From Pseudomonas sp. (lineage in GTDB: Bacteria > Pseudomonadota > Gammaproteobacteria > Pseudomonadales > Pseudomonadaceae): 56,642 bases of DNA. The stretch spans positions 1-56,642 of the forward strand of contig NZ_JASLGE010000033.1 in NCBI RefSeq assembly GCF_030150285.1. The letters run 5' to 3'. A model generated the notes under the pieces. The model was not told where the DNA came from, did not search any database, and saw only the letters and a program-made list of their open reading frames with translations. Positions 16,144-25,383 of this stretch are shown here, piece after piece. How positions within the stretch are numbered: position 1 is the stretch's first letter; each line of letters starts with the position of its first letter. The position numbers and the translations under genes were made by a program.

Positions 16144-17133
16144 TCAGCCCTTGAATACCTGCGGGTTAACCAGGTCTTGCGGCCGCTCACCCAGCAAGGC
16201 ACTGCGCAGGTTGCTCAGCGCACGGTTGGCCATCGCTTCGCGGGTTTCATGGGTGGCTGAGCCAATGTGCGGCAGGGTCACGGCGTTTTTCAGGGCAAAC
16301 AGTGGCGACTCTGCCAGTGGCTCTTTTTCGTACACATCCAGCCCGGCCCCGCGAATCGTGCCGTTTTTCAGGGCTTCAATCAGCGCCGGTTCATCCACGA
16401 CCGGGCCGCGCGAGATATTCACCAGAATCGCGCTTTTCTTCATCAGGCCCAGCTCACGATGGCTGATGAGGTGTTTGGTTTTTTCGCTGAGTGGTACCAC
16501 CAGGCACACGAAGTCGGCTTCGGCCAGCAACGCATCGAGGCTGCGAAACTGCGCGCCCAGTTCGTTTTCCAGGTCAGTCTTGCGGCTGTTGCCGCTGTAC
16601 AGAATCGGCATGTTGAAGCCCAAGCGACCGCGACGCGCCACAGCGGCCCCGATATTGCCCATGCCGACAATGCCCAGCGTTTTGCCATGCACATCACTGC
16701 CAAATAGCGTGGCCGGCACGCTGGCTTGCCATTGGCCCGCCTTGGTCCAGGCATCCAGCTCCGCGACGCGGCGGGCGCTGCTCATGATCAGGGTAAAGCC
16801 CAGGTCGGCGGTGCTTTCGGTCAGCACGTCCGGGGTGTTGGTGAGCATGATGCCGCGCTCGTTGAAGTAGTCGACATCGTAGTTGTCGTAACCCACCGAC
16901 ACGCTGGACACCACCTCAAGGTTGCGGGCGTTTTCCAGTTGCTTGCGCCCCAGCTTGCGGCCAACACCGATCAAACCGTGGGCCTGAGGCAAGGCCTCAT
17001 CGAACTGGGCATTGATATCACCCAATTTGGGGTTGGGCACGATGACATTGAAATCCTGTTGCAGGCGCTCGACCATTTCGGGGGTGACACGGCTGAAAGC
17101 AAGGACGGTTTTCTTGATGCTGGGAAGGCTCAT
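16144..17133 (-). CDS. ghrB: D-2-hydroxyacid dehydrogenase (glyoxylate/2-ketogluconate reductase type)
   Basis: A 329-residue NAD(P)H-dependent reductase of the D-isomer 2-hydroxyacid family. It has the nucleotide motif GMGNIG, the catalytic Arg in LVNISRGPVVDE, a Glu in GLDVYEKEPL and the catalytic His in LPHIGSATHET. Pseudomonas relatives (GhrB/TkrA) reduce glyoxylate, hydroxypyruvate or 2-ketogluconate. The start is uncertain: ATG 17133 leaves a normal N-terminus (KKTVLAFSRVTPEM), while ATG 17148 or 17193 would add residues without a clear ribosome site. Confidence 0.82.
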   Translation of the reverse strand: MSLPSIKKTVLAFSRVTPEMVERLQQDFNVIVPNPKLGDINAQFDEALPQAHGLIGVGRKLGRKQLENARNLEVVSSVSVGYDNYDVDYFNERGIMLTNTPDVLTESTADLGFTLIMSSARRVAELDAWTKAGQWQASVPATLFGSDVHGKTLGIVGMGNIGAAVARRGRLGFNMPILYSGNSRKTDLENELGAQFRSLDALLAEADFVCLVVPLSEKTKHLISHRELGLMKKSAILVNISRGPVVDEPALIEALKNGTIRGAGLDVYEKEPLAESPLFALKNAVTLPHIGSATHETREAMANRALSNLRSALLGERPQDLVNPQVFKG

Positions 17134-17231
17134 CGGAACAAGGCTCATCGGCTGTCGGGAATGTAAGCACGCTAACATTCTCGTCCTGCCCACGCCAACT
17201 GATGTAAGCGATTAGGTGTGTGGATGCAGGC

Positions 17232-17249
17232 ACTGTCATTTCTGCCAGT
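17232..17249. promoter_or_regulatory. Conserved dyad upstream of toxin gene 1
   Basis: ACTGTCATTTCTGCCAGT is an inverted repeat (CTGTCA/TGCCAG, one mismatch) ending about 62 bp before the start. Nearly the same sequence stands at the same distance before the second toxin gene (26271-26286), suggesting a common operator. Confidence 0.6.
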
Positions 17250-17310
17250 AGGTTTTTGTGATGGAAAAGTTCATGTTATTTGATATGTCCTGCAGTAGAC
17301 GGCCTTAGCG

Positions 17311-20118
17311 ATGACATCAGATTTGGGGGTGCTGCATAGCCGAACTCCAACACTGCGGGTTTCAGACCCGCGGGGTGAGGTCATTCGTGAAGTTGCCTAT
17401 TGCCGCGCTGTCCCCGATGAAGTGGCAGACGAACGTGTTACCCGCCACGTGTTCAGTGCGGCGGGGCACCTGCAGAGCAGCCGTGACCCCAGATTGCAGG
17501 GGGCCAATACCGTCACGGTGTACTCACTTTCAGGCGCACCGTTGCTGACGGACAGTGTCGATGCCGGCTGGCGCTTGGTGCTTCACGGGCAGGGTGCAGA
17601 GGTATTGTGCCAGTGGGATGCTCGCGGAACGCGACGTGAAACGGTATTTGATGAGCAATTGCGCCCCACTGTAATGACTGAGCAATCGGTGGCTGTTGAA
17701 CGATTGACCTATGGAGAGTCAAACTCGGCCGATAACCAGTGTGGGCAATTGATTCGTCATGATCATCCCTCCGGCACACGGTTGTTCACGCATTACACGG
17801 TCTCGGGTTTGCCACGGAATGAAACGCACGTTTTTTTGCCGGACTTACAGACTCCGCACGGGTCTGTAGCGCTCGGGCAGCGAGGTCATTCGCTGCACAC
17901 TGAGCGTTTTATACAACGCACCACCTTCAATGCCTTGGACGAAGTTATTGAACTCAAAGACGCCATGGGTAATGTGCGCCACTTCAATTTCAATGTGGCG
18001 GGCGAGCTAAAAAGCGTGACGCTAGTGATGGCCGATTTATCAAGCCATACCGTGGTCAGTGAAATCATTTACAGCGCAACGGGTCAGATTCAACAAGAAA
18101 CGGCGGGCAACGGTATTGTCAGCCAATTAACCTATGACCCGTGTAATGGTCGATTGACCCAGCGCTCATCAGGTTCTTTGTTGGCCCTGCATTATTGTTA
18201 CGACCCGGCTGGCAATATCCTTTCAATTCAAGATTCCACGCAACCCGCAGGGTACTTCAAGAATCAGCGGACGGAGCCAATCTGTCGATATACCTACGAC
18301 AGCCTTTACCAACTGATCAAAGCCACTGGGCGTGAAGTGGCTCCCGCCCCTGCAGGCCCGCAATTGCCCACGTTGCAGCCGCTGCCGCTTGACCCGAATC
18401 AATGGCTCAATTACACCCGCCATTATGAGTACGATACGGCTGGTAATTTGTTGACGATGCAGCACTTGGGAGGTCGTTCGTTTCGTCAGCGTATGGCTGT
18501 CTCGGCGTGCAGTAATAAAAGTGTATGGGTCATGGATGAGTCACTTACCGGAGAGGTCGCGCTGAACGATTGTTTTGATGCCAACGGCAATCTCAAACAG
18601 CTACAACGCGGCCAGTCGATGGTATGGAACAGGCGCAATCAACTGCTGCAAGTCAATCAGGTTGAACGCCAGGACGCGCCTGCGGACAGCGAAACATACG
18701 CGTATGACGGAGGGGGGCAGCGCGTGTGCAAAAGGCGCGTCAGTACGGCGCGTCATCTCACACACACGGCCCAGACACTGTATTTGCCGGGCCTGGAAAT
18801 ACACAGCAATAGCGCCACTGGCGAAGACTTTCATGTCATTCGCATAGAGGGCGGGCTGCACGGCTTCAGCATGTTTCTCTGGGTGGGCGTGCCGCCGCCT
18901 GATGCGCCTCATGGCGGTGTGCGCTATGCACTGACCGATCACTTGGGCTCCTGCACCCTGGAGTTGGATGGCTCAGGAGCGGTGATGAGCCAAGAGGGGT
19001 ACTACCCATTTGGCGGCACTGCCTGGTGGGCGGGGCGTCATGTGGTAGAGGCCTCGTACAAGACACTTCGCTACTGTGCCAAGGAGCGCGACGCCACGGG
19101 GCTTTATTATTACGGCATCCGTTATTACGCGCCGTGGTTGCATCGCTGGATTAACCCTGATCCCGGGGGGGCTGTCGATGGACTGAACCTTTACCGGTTT
19201 GTGCGCAACAACCCGGTGTGCAACAAGGATCTGTTTGGGGGAGATACGGTACCGGCCAATGCCAACTTCTTTTGGGACGGTGGAGCCATTCCCGAAAAAT
19301 TCATGTTCAATGTACTGATGTTTAAAGAGTTGAATCCAGAGTGGCAAGTTACTTTGTGGGCTTCTAGGCCAACGCAGGTACAGCATACATTGATCAAGAT
19401 GGAGGACAGCCTTGATTTTGCGGAACGGTATCTGTCTGGGAACAACAGGAATGATATTTCAATTCGCCATACGGATGAACTGTTCGCTGAACTGGGGGGT
19501 GTGTATGGACAGACTTCAAAACTTCAAGCTATTTTTGAGCGTGAACGATCTGGCCCGTATCTGAATTATGCAGCGGCCAGCGATATTTTCAGGCTAGCGG
19601 CTAACTATCTCGGTGGGCTTTATATGGATGTTGATGTAGCCGTCACAGGAAGCCTTGGGCAGTTAGAGGCCCCTCATGGGCTTCTTGCTCATATTGAGTA
19701 TTCCAGTATTTCCAATGGTGTATTGGCGGGAACTCCTCTCGCTGCCAAAGGCAAGGACCTTCTGGATCGTCTGATTCATGAGTACTCTCCAGAGTCTAAA
19801 AAGAATATCAATAATAAGAATGTAGGCTGGGTCGATAAACGCAGTGTTCCGGGAGAAGGTATATTTAGCCGGAAAAACTTGACCATTTTTATGAGCGGTC
19901 CCGGGTTAATTGAGGAGTATGTGGACTCTTCGCACGCTAAAAGAGGTGAATACTCAGTGCCTGTTGAAAAGTTCTATAGCAATTACCGGTCTTCGGGGGG
20001 AGGCACTCCGAAGGAGCGCGGCATGAATGAAGTATTCTTTTCAGGCTATCGAAAAGGCATTGATGCAAGCGCATCTTGGGTTCGGCATACGCCGGGCAGA
20101 AGAGCCTCAGTCGCCTAG
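17311..20118 (+). CDS. TccC-like RHS toxin with C-terminal glycosyltransferase domain
   Basis: A 935-residue protein. Residues 1-640 are the RHS shell of Tc-toxin C components: it opens with PTLRVSDPRGEVIREV and VYSLSGAPLL...DSVDAGWRL, has many YD-type repeats, and closes at NPDPGGAVDGLNLYRFVRNN with the self-cleavage core. Residues 641-935 are an unrelated effector: FFWDGGAIPEKF (about 653-664), then YAAASDIFRLAANYLGGLYM followed by D773-V-D775. This matches the DXD sugar-nucleotide site of TcdA/TcdB-type glycosyltransferases, which glycosylate host GTPases. The effector DNA is visibly richer in A+T than the shell. The TAG stop coincides with the end of a MITE-like relic, so the tail may be altered. 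No TcA/TcB gene is present nearby. Confidence 0.82.
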   Translation: MTSDLGVLHSRTPTLRVSDPRGEVIREVAYCRAVPDEVADERVTRHVFSAAGHLQSSRDPRLQGANTVTVYSLSGAPLLTDSVDAGWRLVLHGQGAEVLCQWDARGTRRETVFDEQLRPTVMTEQSVAVERLTYGESNSADNQCGQLIRHDHPSGTRLFTHYTVSGLPRNETHVFLPDLQTPHGSVALGQRGHSLHTERFIQRTTFNALDEVIELKDAMGNVRHFNFNVAGELKSVTLVMADLSSHTVVSEIIYSATGQIQQETAGNGIVSQLTYDPCNGRLTQRSSGSLLALHYCYDPAGNILSIQDSTQPAGYFKNQRTEPICRYTYDSLYQLIKATGREVAPAPAGPQLPTLQPLPLDPNQWLNYTRHYEYDTAGNLLTMQHLGGRSFRQRMAVSACSNKSVWVMDESLTGEVALNDCFDANGNLKQLQRGQSMVWNRRNQLLQVNQVERQDAPADSETYAYDGGGQRVCKRRVSTARHLTHTAQTLYLPGLEIHSNSATGEDFHVIRIEGGLHGFSMFLWVGVPPPDAPHGGVRYALTDHLGSCTLELDGSGAVMSQEGYYPFGGTAWWAGRHVVEASYKTLRYCAKERDATGLYYYGIRYYAPWLHRWINPDPGGAVDGLNLYRFVRNNPVCNKDLFGGDTVPANANFFWDGGAIPEKFMFNVLMFKELNPEWQVTLWASRPTQVQHTLIKMEDSLDFAERYLSGNNRNDISIRHTDELFAELGGVYGQTSKLQAIFERERSGPYLNYAAASDIFRLAANYLGGLYMDVDVAVTGSLGQLEAPHGLLAHIEYSSISNGVLAGTPLAAKGKDLLDRLIHEYSPESKKNINNKNVGWVDKRSVPGEGIFSRKNLTIFMSGPGLIEEYVDSSHAKRGEYSVPVEKFYSNYRSSGGGTPKERGMNEVFFSGYRKGIDASASWVRHTPGRRASVA

Positions 20119-20190
20119 GTTCGGTACGAAATGGATTTGCGCGTGGTGATGCGGCGTTGAACACAGGCTCGCAATGCTCATTTACTTTAT
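20116..20190. mobile_element. Truncated MITE-like relic at the toxin 3' end
   Basis: TAGGTTCGGTACGAAATGGA and the next about 55 bp closely resemble the left half of the element at 2-148, including GATGCGGCGTTGAA and CAGGCTCGCAATGCTCATTT. The matching right terminal repeat is missing. The first three bases (TAG) are the toxin gene stop codon. An extra GTGATGCGG/CCGCATCAC pair (to about 20200) makes a hairpin. Confidence 0.6.
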
Positions 20191-20222
20191 CCGCATCACT
20201 GCACACTCAACCGTTGCGCCAA

Positions 20223-20248
20223 CGGCTACGAAGCGCTAACGCTGTAGC
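20223..20248. terminator. Hairpin before the LysR gene end
   Basis: GGCTAC-GA-AGCG-CTAA-CGCT-GTAGCC forms a stem of 10 bp with a 2-nt bulge, between the converging toxin and LysR genes. There is no T-run. Confidence 0.4.
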
Positions 20249-20273
20249 CGCAGGGTGATAGTCAGAAGGCTCT

Positions 20274-21206
20274 TCAGCTATACGACGCCAATTCGACCTG
20301 GTGCTCCGCCAATAACCCCGGCAGCGAGCCGCGCAGGTATTCGACCCAAGTCTTGATTTTCGCATCCAGGTACTGGCGCGAAGGGTAGATGGCGTACAGG
20401 TTCAGTTCTTGCGAGCGGTACTGGGGCAGCATGCGCACCAGCGTGCCGTTGCGCAGGCCGTCAATGGCCGCGTACACGGGCAACAGGCCTACGCCCATGC
20501 CGCTGGTGATCGCGGTTTTCATGGCGTCGGCCGAGTTCACTAAAAAGGGCGAGGAGTTGATAAGTACCATTTCCTGGCCTTGCGGGCCTTCGAATACCCA
20601 CTTGTCCAGGGCAATCACCGGGCTTACCAGGCGCAGGCAGGCATGGTTGAGCAGGTCGTTGGGGGTGGTGGCGGTGCCGTTGGCTTTCACGTAACCGGGC
20701 GAGGCGCACACGATGCTGTATGTAATGCCCAGGCGTTGGGACACAAAACCCGAGTCCGGCAGTTCGCTGGCCAGCACTATGGACACGTCGTACCCCTCGT
20801 TGAGCAAGTCCGGTACGCGGTTGGCCAGGGTCAGATCAAAGGTCACGTCGGGGTGAGTTTTGCGGTAGTGGGCGATGGCGTCGATCACAAAGTGCTGACC
20901 GATGCCCGTCATGGTGTGCACTTTGAGTTGGCCGGCCGGGCGCGAATGGGCGTCGCTGGCTTCGGCTTCGGCTTCCTCGACATAGGCCAGGATTTGTTCA
21001 CAGCGCAGCAAATAGCGCTTGCCGGCTTCGGTCAGGGCAATGCGGCGGGTTGTACGGTTTAGCAGTCGGGTTTGCAGATGGGCCTCCAGGTTGGAGACCG
21101 CGCGCGAGACGTTGGCCGTGGTGGTGTCCAGTTGGGCGGCGGCTGCAGTGAAACTGCCGGCTTCGGCCACGCAACTGAAGGCGCGCATATTTTGCAAAGT
21201 GTCCAT
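20274..21206 (-). CDS. LysR-family regulator (efflux operon)
   Basis: A 310-residue LysR-type regulator. The N-terminal winged helix includes AEAGSFTAAAAQLDTTTANV followed by SRAVSNLEAHLQTRLLNR, and a periplasmic-binding-protein-like effector domain follows. It is divergent from the four-gene efflux operon starting at 21427, with a 220-bp shared promoter region, the arrangement of AaeR with aaeXAB. It probably responds to an aromatic acid or related compound. The start ATG 21206 opens the usual MDTLQNMRAF. Confidence 0.87.
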   Translation of the reverse strand: MDTLQNMRAFSCVAEAGSFTAAAAQLDTTTANVSRAVSNLEAHLQTRLLNRTTRRIALTEAGKRYLLRCEQILAYVEEAEAEASDAHSRPAGQLKVHTMTGIGQHFVIDAIAHYRKTHPDVTFDLTLANRVPDLLNEGYDVSIVLASELPDSGFVSQRLGITYSIVCASPGYVKANGTATTPNDLLNHACLRLVSPVIALDKWVFEGPQGQEMVLINSSPFLVNSADAMKTAITSGMGVGLLPVYAAIDGLRNGTLVRMLPQYRSQELNLYAIYPSRQYLDAKIKTWVEYLRGSLPGLLAEHQVELASYS

Positions 21207-21426
21207 GAAGTGCTCTCAAGGGGCGGTGTAGGGGACAGCAAGATAAAAACAGCAGCAAATTGTGACACGAAGTTTCAGGTATTGCAGGTCGGTCATGCAT
21301 TCGACCAAGGGATTATCCCAAGAACGGTAATAAAGATTCACAGTTATGCCAGCTTATCGCTGCACCTGCCAAGTCATAGACTTCTGTGCTTCAAGCCTCC
21401 TCCATCTTTGACGGGAATTTGCAGCA

Positions 21427-22938
21427 GTGTCGCGTCGCATCAGCAGAGAGCTCAAAGCCCTCAGTGTTCTGGCTTTATCGTTAGCATTAAATGGCTGTAT
21501 CGGTTTCGGTGGCATCGGCCCCCAAAGCCAGATGCTGGCTGCCAATACGCTGGTCACCGACGAGGCGATTCAAAGCGCCGCACACGACGCAAACTGGCCC
21601 AAGGCCCAATGGTGGCACGCTTACGGTGACCCGCAACTGGATGCCTGGGTCAGCCTTGCCGTACAGGGTAGCCCAACAATGGCCATGGCCGCGGCACGGG
21701 TGCGTCAGGCCAAAGCGATGGCGGGTGTGGCTGAGTCGGCCGAGTCGCTGCACATCAATGGCAATTCAAGCCTTAAGCGCCACAACTGGCCGTCCGATCA
21801 GTTCTATGGGCCGGGTGCGCTGGACAGTGCCAACACGTGGGACAACAACGCAGCCTTGGGCTTCAGTTTTGCCCTCGACCTGTGGGGCCGCGAAAGCAAT
21901 GCCACCGAGCAGGCAGTGGACAGGGCGCACATGAGCGTTGCAGAAGGCCGCCAGGCCCTGCTCGAATTGCAGAACAACGTGATTCGCACCTATATCCAGT
22001 TGTCGTTGCACTACGCCCAACTCGATATTGTCGAGTCGACCCTGCACCAACAGGAACAAATCCTCGACCTGGCGCAAAAGCGTTTGGGCGGTGGTATCGG
22101 TACGCACTTTGAAGTCAGCCAGGCGCAGGCACCGCTGCCGGAAATTCACCGCCAGATCGACGCGATGGAAGAAGAAATCGCGCTGACCCGCAACCAGTTG
22201 GCGGCACTGGCCGGTAAAGGGCCGGGTGAGGGCGCACGTCTTAAGCGGCCAACGCTGGCGCTGAGCACCGCGCTCAAGCTGCCGTCCAGCTTGCCGGCCG
22301 AACTGTTGGGCCAACGCCCTGACGTGGTTGCCAGCCGTTGGGAGGTTGCCGCACAGGCCCGTGGCATTGATGTCGCGCATGCCAATTTTTACCCCAATGT
22401 CGACTTGGTCGGCAGCATCGGCTTTATGGCCACAGGTGGCACCGCGTTGGGTTTTTTGACCGCCCAGAAAATGAACTACAACGTCGGCCCGGCCATTTCG
22501 CTGCCCATCTTTGATGGCGGCCGTCTGCGTTCCGAGTTAGGCGTGGCCTCCAGTGGCTATGACTTGGCGGTGGCCAAGTACAACCAGACATTGATTACGG
22601 CGCTCAAGGGCATTTCCGACCAGTTGATCAAGCGCGAATCCATGGACAAGCAGCAAGTGTTCGCCGCTGAGTCGGTTGACGCGGCGCAGAAGACCTACGA
22701 CATCGCCATGATCGCTTATCAACGCGGCCTCACCGATTACCTCGACGTGCTCAACGCCCAGACCCTGCTGTTCAAGCAACAACAGGTTCAGCAGCAGGTC
22801 CAGGCTGCTCGACTGAGTGCCCATGCCGAACTGGTGACGGCTTTGGGCGGTGGCCTGGGGGCTGGCGATGACGTGCCCAAGGACGACCGCTACCAGCCGA
22901 ATAAACCGCCAGCGGTGATGGCGCTGTTTGATCACTGA
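21427..22938 (+). CDS. Outer-membrane efflux lipoprotein, NodT/OprM type
   Basis: A 503-residue RND/AaeB-type outer-membrane channel. The lipoprotein signal ends LALNGC, and two OEP repeats follow, containing DLWGRESNATEQAVDRA and NFYPNVDLVGSIGF. The C-terminal helix has the AYQRGLTDYLDVLNAQ pattern. It would form the trimeric exit duct for the following pump. It begins with GTG 21427; the ribosome site is weak. First gene of the operon with the FUSC pump, the DUF1656 protein and the membrane-fusion protein. Confidence 0.88.
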   Translation: MSRRISRELKALSVLALSLALNGCIGFGGIGPQSQMLAANTLVTDEAIQSAAHDANWPKAQWWHAYGDPQLDAWVSLAVQGSPTMAMAAARVRQAKAMAGVAESAESLHINGNSSLKRHNWPSDQFYGPGALDSANTWDNNAALGFSFALDLWGRESNATEQAVDRAHMSVAEGRQALLELQNNVIRTYIQLSLHYAQLDIVESTLHQQEQILDLAQKRLGGGIGTHFEVSQAQAPLPEIHRQIDAMEEEIALTRNQLAALAGKGPGEGARLKRPTLALSTALKLPSSLPAELLGQRPDVVASRWEVAAQARGIDVAHANFYPNVDLVGSIGFMATGGTALGFLTAQKMNYNVGPAISLPIFDGGRLRSELGVASSGYDLAVAKYNQTLITALKGISDQLIKRESMDKQQVFAAESVDAAQKTYDIAMIAYQRGLTDYLDVLNAQTLLFKQQQVQQQVQAARLSAHAELVTALGGGLGAGDDVPKDDRYQPNKPPAVMALFDH

Positions 22939-22996
22939 CCAGCGCCCGATTCTGATGACGTTCAACCCCCTGATGGCTAATTTTGAGAGCCTGTAG

Positions 22997-25183
22997 ATGA
23001 ACCATTTGTCCGCCCCGGTACGCTGGCTGTATTCGCTGGAATGGCGTCGGGGCTTTTTTGACTGGGCACGCAGCGATGGCGTGACCTGGGTGCATATCTT
23101 CAAGGTGCTGGTGGCCGCGTTTCTGACCTTGTGGCTGGCCATGCGCCTTGAACTGCCGCAACCGCGCACCGCCATGATCACCGTGTTTATCGTGATGCAA
23201 CCGCAGAGCGGCCAGGTGTTCGCCAAAAGCTTCTACCGCTTTTTGGGCACGCTGACCGGCTCGGCGGTGATGGTGGCGCTGATTGCGCTGTTTGCGCAAA
23301 ACACCGTGCTGTTCCTGGGGGCCATGGCGATCTGGGTGGGCATTTGCTCGGCCGGTGCTGCCCGTTGCCGTAACTTCCGGGCCTACGGTTTTGTGCTGGC
23401 CGGTTATACCGCCGCCATGGTTGGCTTGCCCGCGCTGGCTCATCCGGATGGTGCCTTTATGGCGGCCGTGTGGCGGGTGCTGGAAATCTCGCTGGGCATT
23501 TTGTGCGCCACGGTGGTCAGCGCGGCCATTCTGCCCAAGACCGCAGGTGCCGCCATGCACAACGCCCTGTATCAGCGCTTTGGGGTGTTTGCCGGCTTTG
23601 TTGCCCAAGGCTTGCGCGGTCAGTCGACCCAGGAAGCCTACGAGGCCAGCAATGTGCGCTTTATTGGCGAGAGTGTGGGGCTTGAAGGCATGCGCAGTGT
23701 GACGGTGTTCGAAGACCCGCACATGCGTCGGCGCAGTGGTCGCCTGAGCCGCCTTAACAGCGAGTTCATGGCCATCACCACGCGCTTTAACGCCCTGCAC
23801 CAATTGCTCGCCCGCTTGCGCAGCCGTGGCGTGGTGCAAGTGGTGTCGGCCATTGAGCCGGAGCTGGAACTGCTGGCGCAACTGCTCGACACCTACACCG
23901 CCCGCTCGTTGACCGACAAAGACGCCGCCGTATTGGCTGACCAACTGCTGGCGTTCAGGGCCGGCTTGCCGGAACACGTGCGCTCCTTGCGGGTCAAGTT
24001 CCTGGAAACGCAGCCCAGCGCTTCGGACTTCCTGGACTTCAACACCGCCTACGAACTGTTGTATCGCTTTGTTGATGACATGCACAGCTACGCGCTGACC
24101 CACGCCTCACTGGCCGACCATACCCATGAACGCGAGCGCTGGGACCAGCCCTTTATCTCGCAAACCAGTTGGTGGTCGGCAGCCGCTTCGGGCCTGCGGG
24201 CGTCGTTTATTCTGGCCGTGCTCGGCACTTACTGGGTGATGACCGCCTGGCCCAGCGGCGCGATGATGACCCTGATTGCGGCGGCCACGGTGGGGTTGTC
24301 AGCGGCCACGCCAAACCCCAAGCGCATGGCGTTTCAGATGGCTTGCGGCACGTTCTTGGGCGCGTTGATTGGCTTTGTTGAAATGTTCTTCGTGCTGCCG
24401 CGCATCGACGGCTTCCCACTGCTGTGCCTGGTGCTGGCTCCTGTGATTGTGCTCGGCTCGTTCCTCACCTCTCGGGCTAACTACGCCGGGGTAGGGCTGG
24501 GCTTGCTGATCTTTTTCAGCACCGGCTCGGTGCCCGACAACCTGACGATCTACAACCCTTACCAGTTCATCAACGACTACATCGCGATGGTCATCGGCAT
24601 GCTGGTGTGTGCCGCTGCTGGGGCAATCATTTTGCCACCCAACAGCCGCTGGTTGTGGAGCCGTCTGGAACAAAACCTGCGCGAGCAAGTGGTGTACGCC
24701 ATCAGCGGCAAGTTGCGGGGGTTGAGCTCGAGCCTTGAAAGCCGTACCCGTGACCTGATGCATCAGGCGTATGGCCTGGCGGCTGGCAAGCCAGAGGTGC
24801 AGCGCACCTTGCTGCGCTGGATGTTTGTGGTGCTGGAAGTGGGCCACGCGATTATCGAATTGCGAAAAGAGCAGGAACTGCTGCCGGTTCACCCGGCGTA
24901 TGCCGAGTCTCAGCCTTGGCGCCAAGCCATCCGGGTGATGGGCCGCGCACTGGTGCGTCTGTTCTTGTCCCCCAGCGAAAGCAACCTGGAGCGTGCGCTG
25001 ATTGCCGTCGACCACGCCATCAGCCGGGTTCAGTCCACCGACGAACCGTTTGCCCGCAACTTCGACACCTCGGCGCTGGTCCGGGTGCAAAGCTACCTGC
25101 ACTTTATCCGTACCTCACTGCTTGACCCGCAATCGCCGCTGTCGGCCTATGGCCAACCGCAAGGACCTGAACATGCCTCGTGA
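22997..25183 (+). CDS. FUSC-family efflux pump, AaeB-like
   Basis: A 728-residue inner-membrane protein with two copies of a multi-helix FUSC module (about 35-185 and 390-540), each followed by a soluble helical region. AaeB/FusB-type proteins export aromatic carboxylic acids, fusaric acid or related drugs. Conserved features include RTAMITVFIVMQPQSGQVFA in the first module and WPSGAMMTLIAAATVGLSA in the second. It follows the outer-membrane gene by 58 bp and overlaps the DUF1656 gene by 11 bp, so translation is coupled. Confidence 0.88.
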   Translation: MNHLSAPVRWLYSLEWRRGFFDWARSDGVTWVHIFKVLVAAFLTLWLAMRLELPQPRTAMITVFIVMQPQSGQVFAKSFYRFLGTLTGSAVMVALIALFAQNTVLFLGAMAIWVGICSAGAARCRNFRAYGFVLAGYTAAMVGLPALAHPDGAFMAAVWRVLEISLGILCATVVSAAILPKTAGAAMHNALYQRFGVFAGFVAQGLRGQSTQEAYEASNVRFIGESVGLEGMRSVTVFEDPHMRRRSGRLSRLNSEFMAITTRFNALHQLLARLRSRGVVQVVSAIEPELELLAQLLDTYTARSLTDKDAAVLADQLLAFRAGLPEHVRSLRVKFLETQPSASDFLDFNTAYELLYRFVDDMHSYALTHASLADHTHERERWDQPFISQTSWWSAAASGLRASFILAVLGTYWVMTAWPSGAMMTLIAAATVGLSAATPNPKRMAFQMACGTFLGALIGFVEMFFVLPRIDGFPLLCLVLAPVIVLGSFLTSRANYAGVGLGLLIFFSTGSVPDNLTIYNPYQFINDYIAMVIGMLVCAAAGAIILPPNSRWLWSRLEQNLREQVVYAISGKLRGLSSSLESRTRDLMHQAYGLAAGKPEVQRTLLRWMFVVLEVGHAIIELRKEQELLPVHPAYAESQPWRQAIRVMGRALVRLFLSPSESNLERALIAVDHAISRVQSTDEPFARNFDTSALVRVQSYLHFIRTSLLDPQSPLSAYGQPQGPEHAS

Positions 25184-25373
25184 AATCGCTTTCCACGGCG
25201 TCTACATGCCCACCATGACCCTGATGTTTTTTATCGCGGCCGGCTTGGCTTGGGGCTTTGACCGACTGTTTTCCGGTTACGACCTGTACCGCTTCTTCTG
25301 GCACCCGGCGCTGCTGCGCCTGAGCCTGTTTGCCTGTCTTTTTGGCGCCATGGCGCTGACTGTTTACCGTTGA
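25173..25373 (+). CDS. DUF1656 (AaeX-like) small membrane protein
   Basis: A 66-residue protein with two membrane helices (about 11-30 and 45-62), opening MPREIAFHGVYMPTMTLMFF. DUF1656 proteins regularly accompany AaeB/FUSC pumps and their fusion partner, and are thought to belong to the pump complex. ATG 25173 overlaps the pump stop, and the fusion-protein gene starts 10 bp after its stop. Confidence 0.85.
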   Translation: MPREIAFHGVYMPTMTLMFFIAAGLAWGFDRLFSGYDLYRFFWHPALLRLSLFACLFGAMALTVYR

Positions 25374-25383
25374 GAGCACACCG

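Noticed and set aside
22772..24103. A 443-codon minus-strand frame within the efflux channel and pump genes
   Set aside because: Translation is His/Gln/Gly-rich without a known fold; the plus-strand genes are certain.
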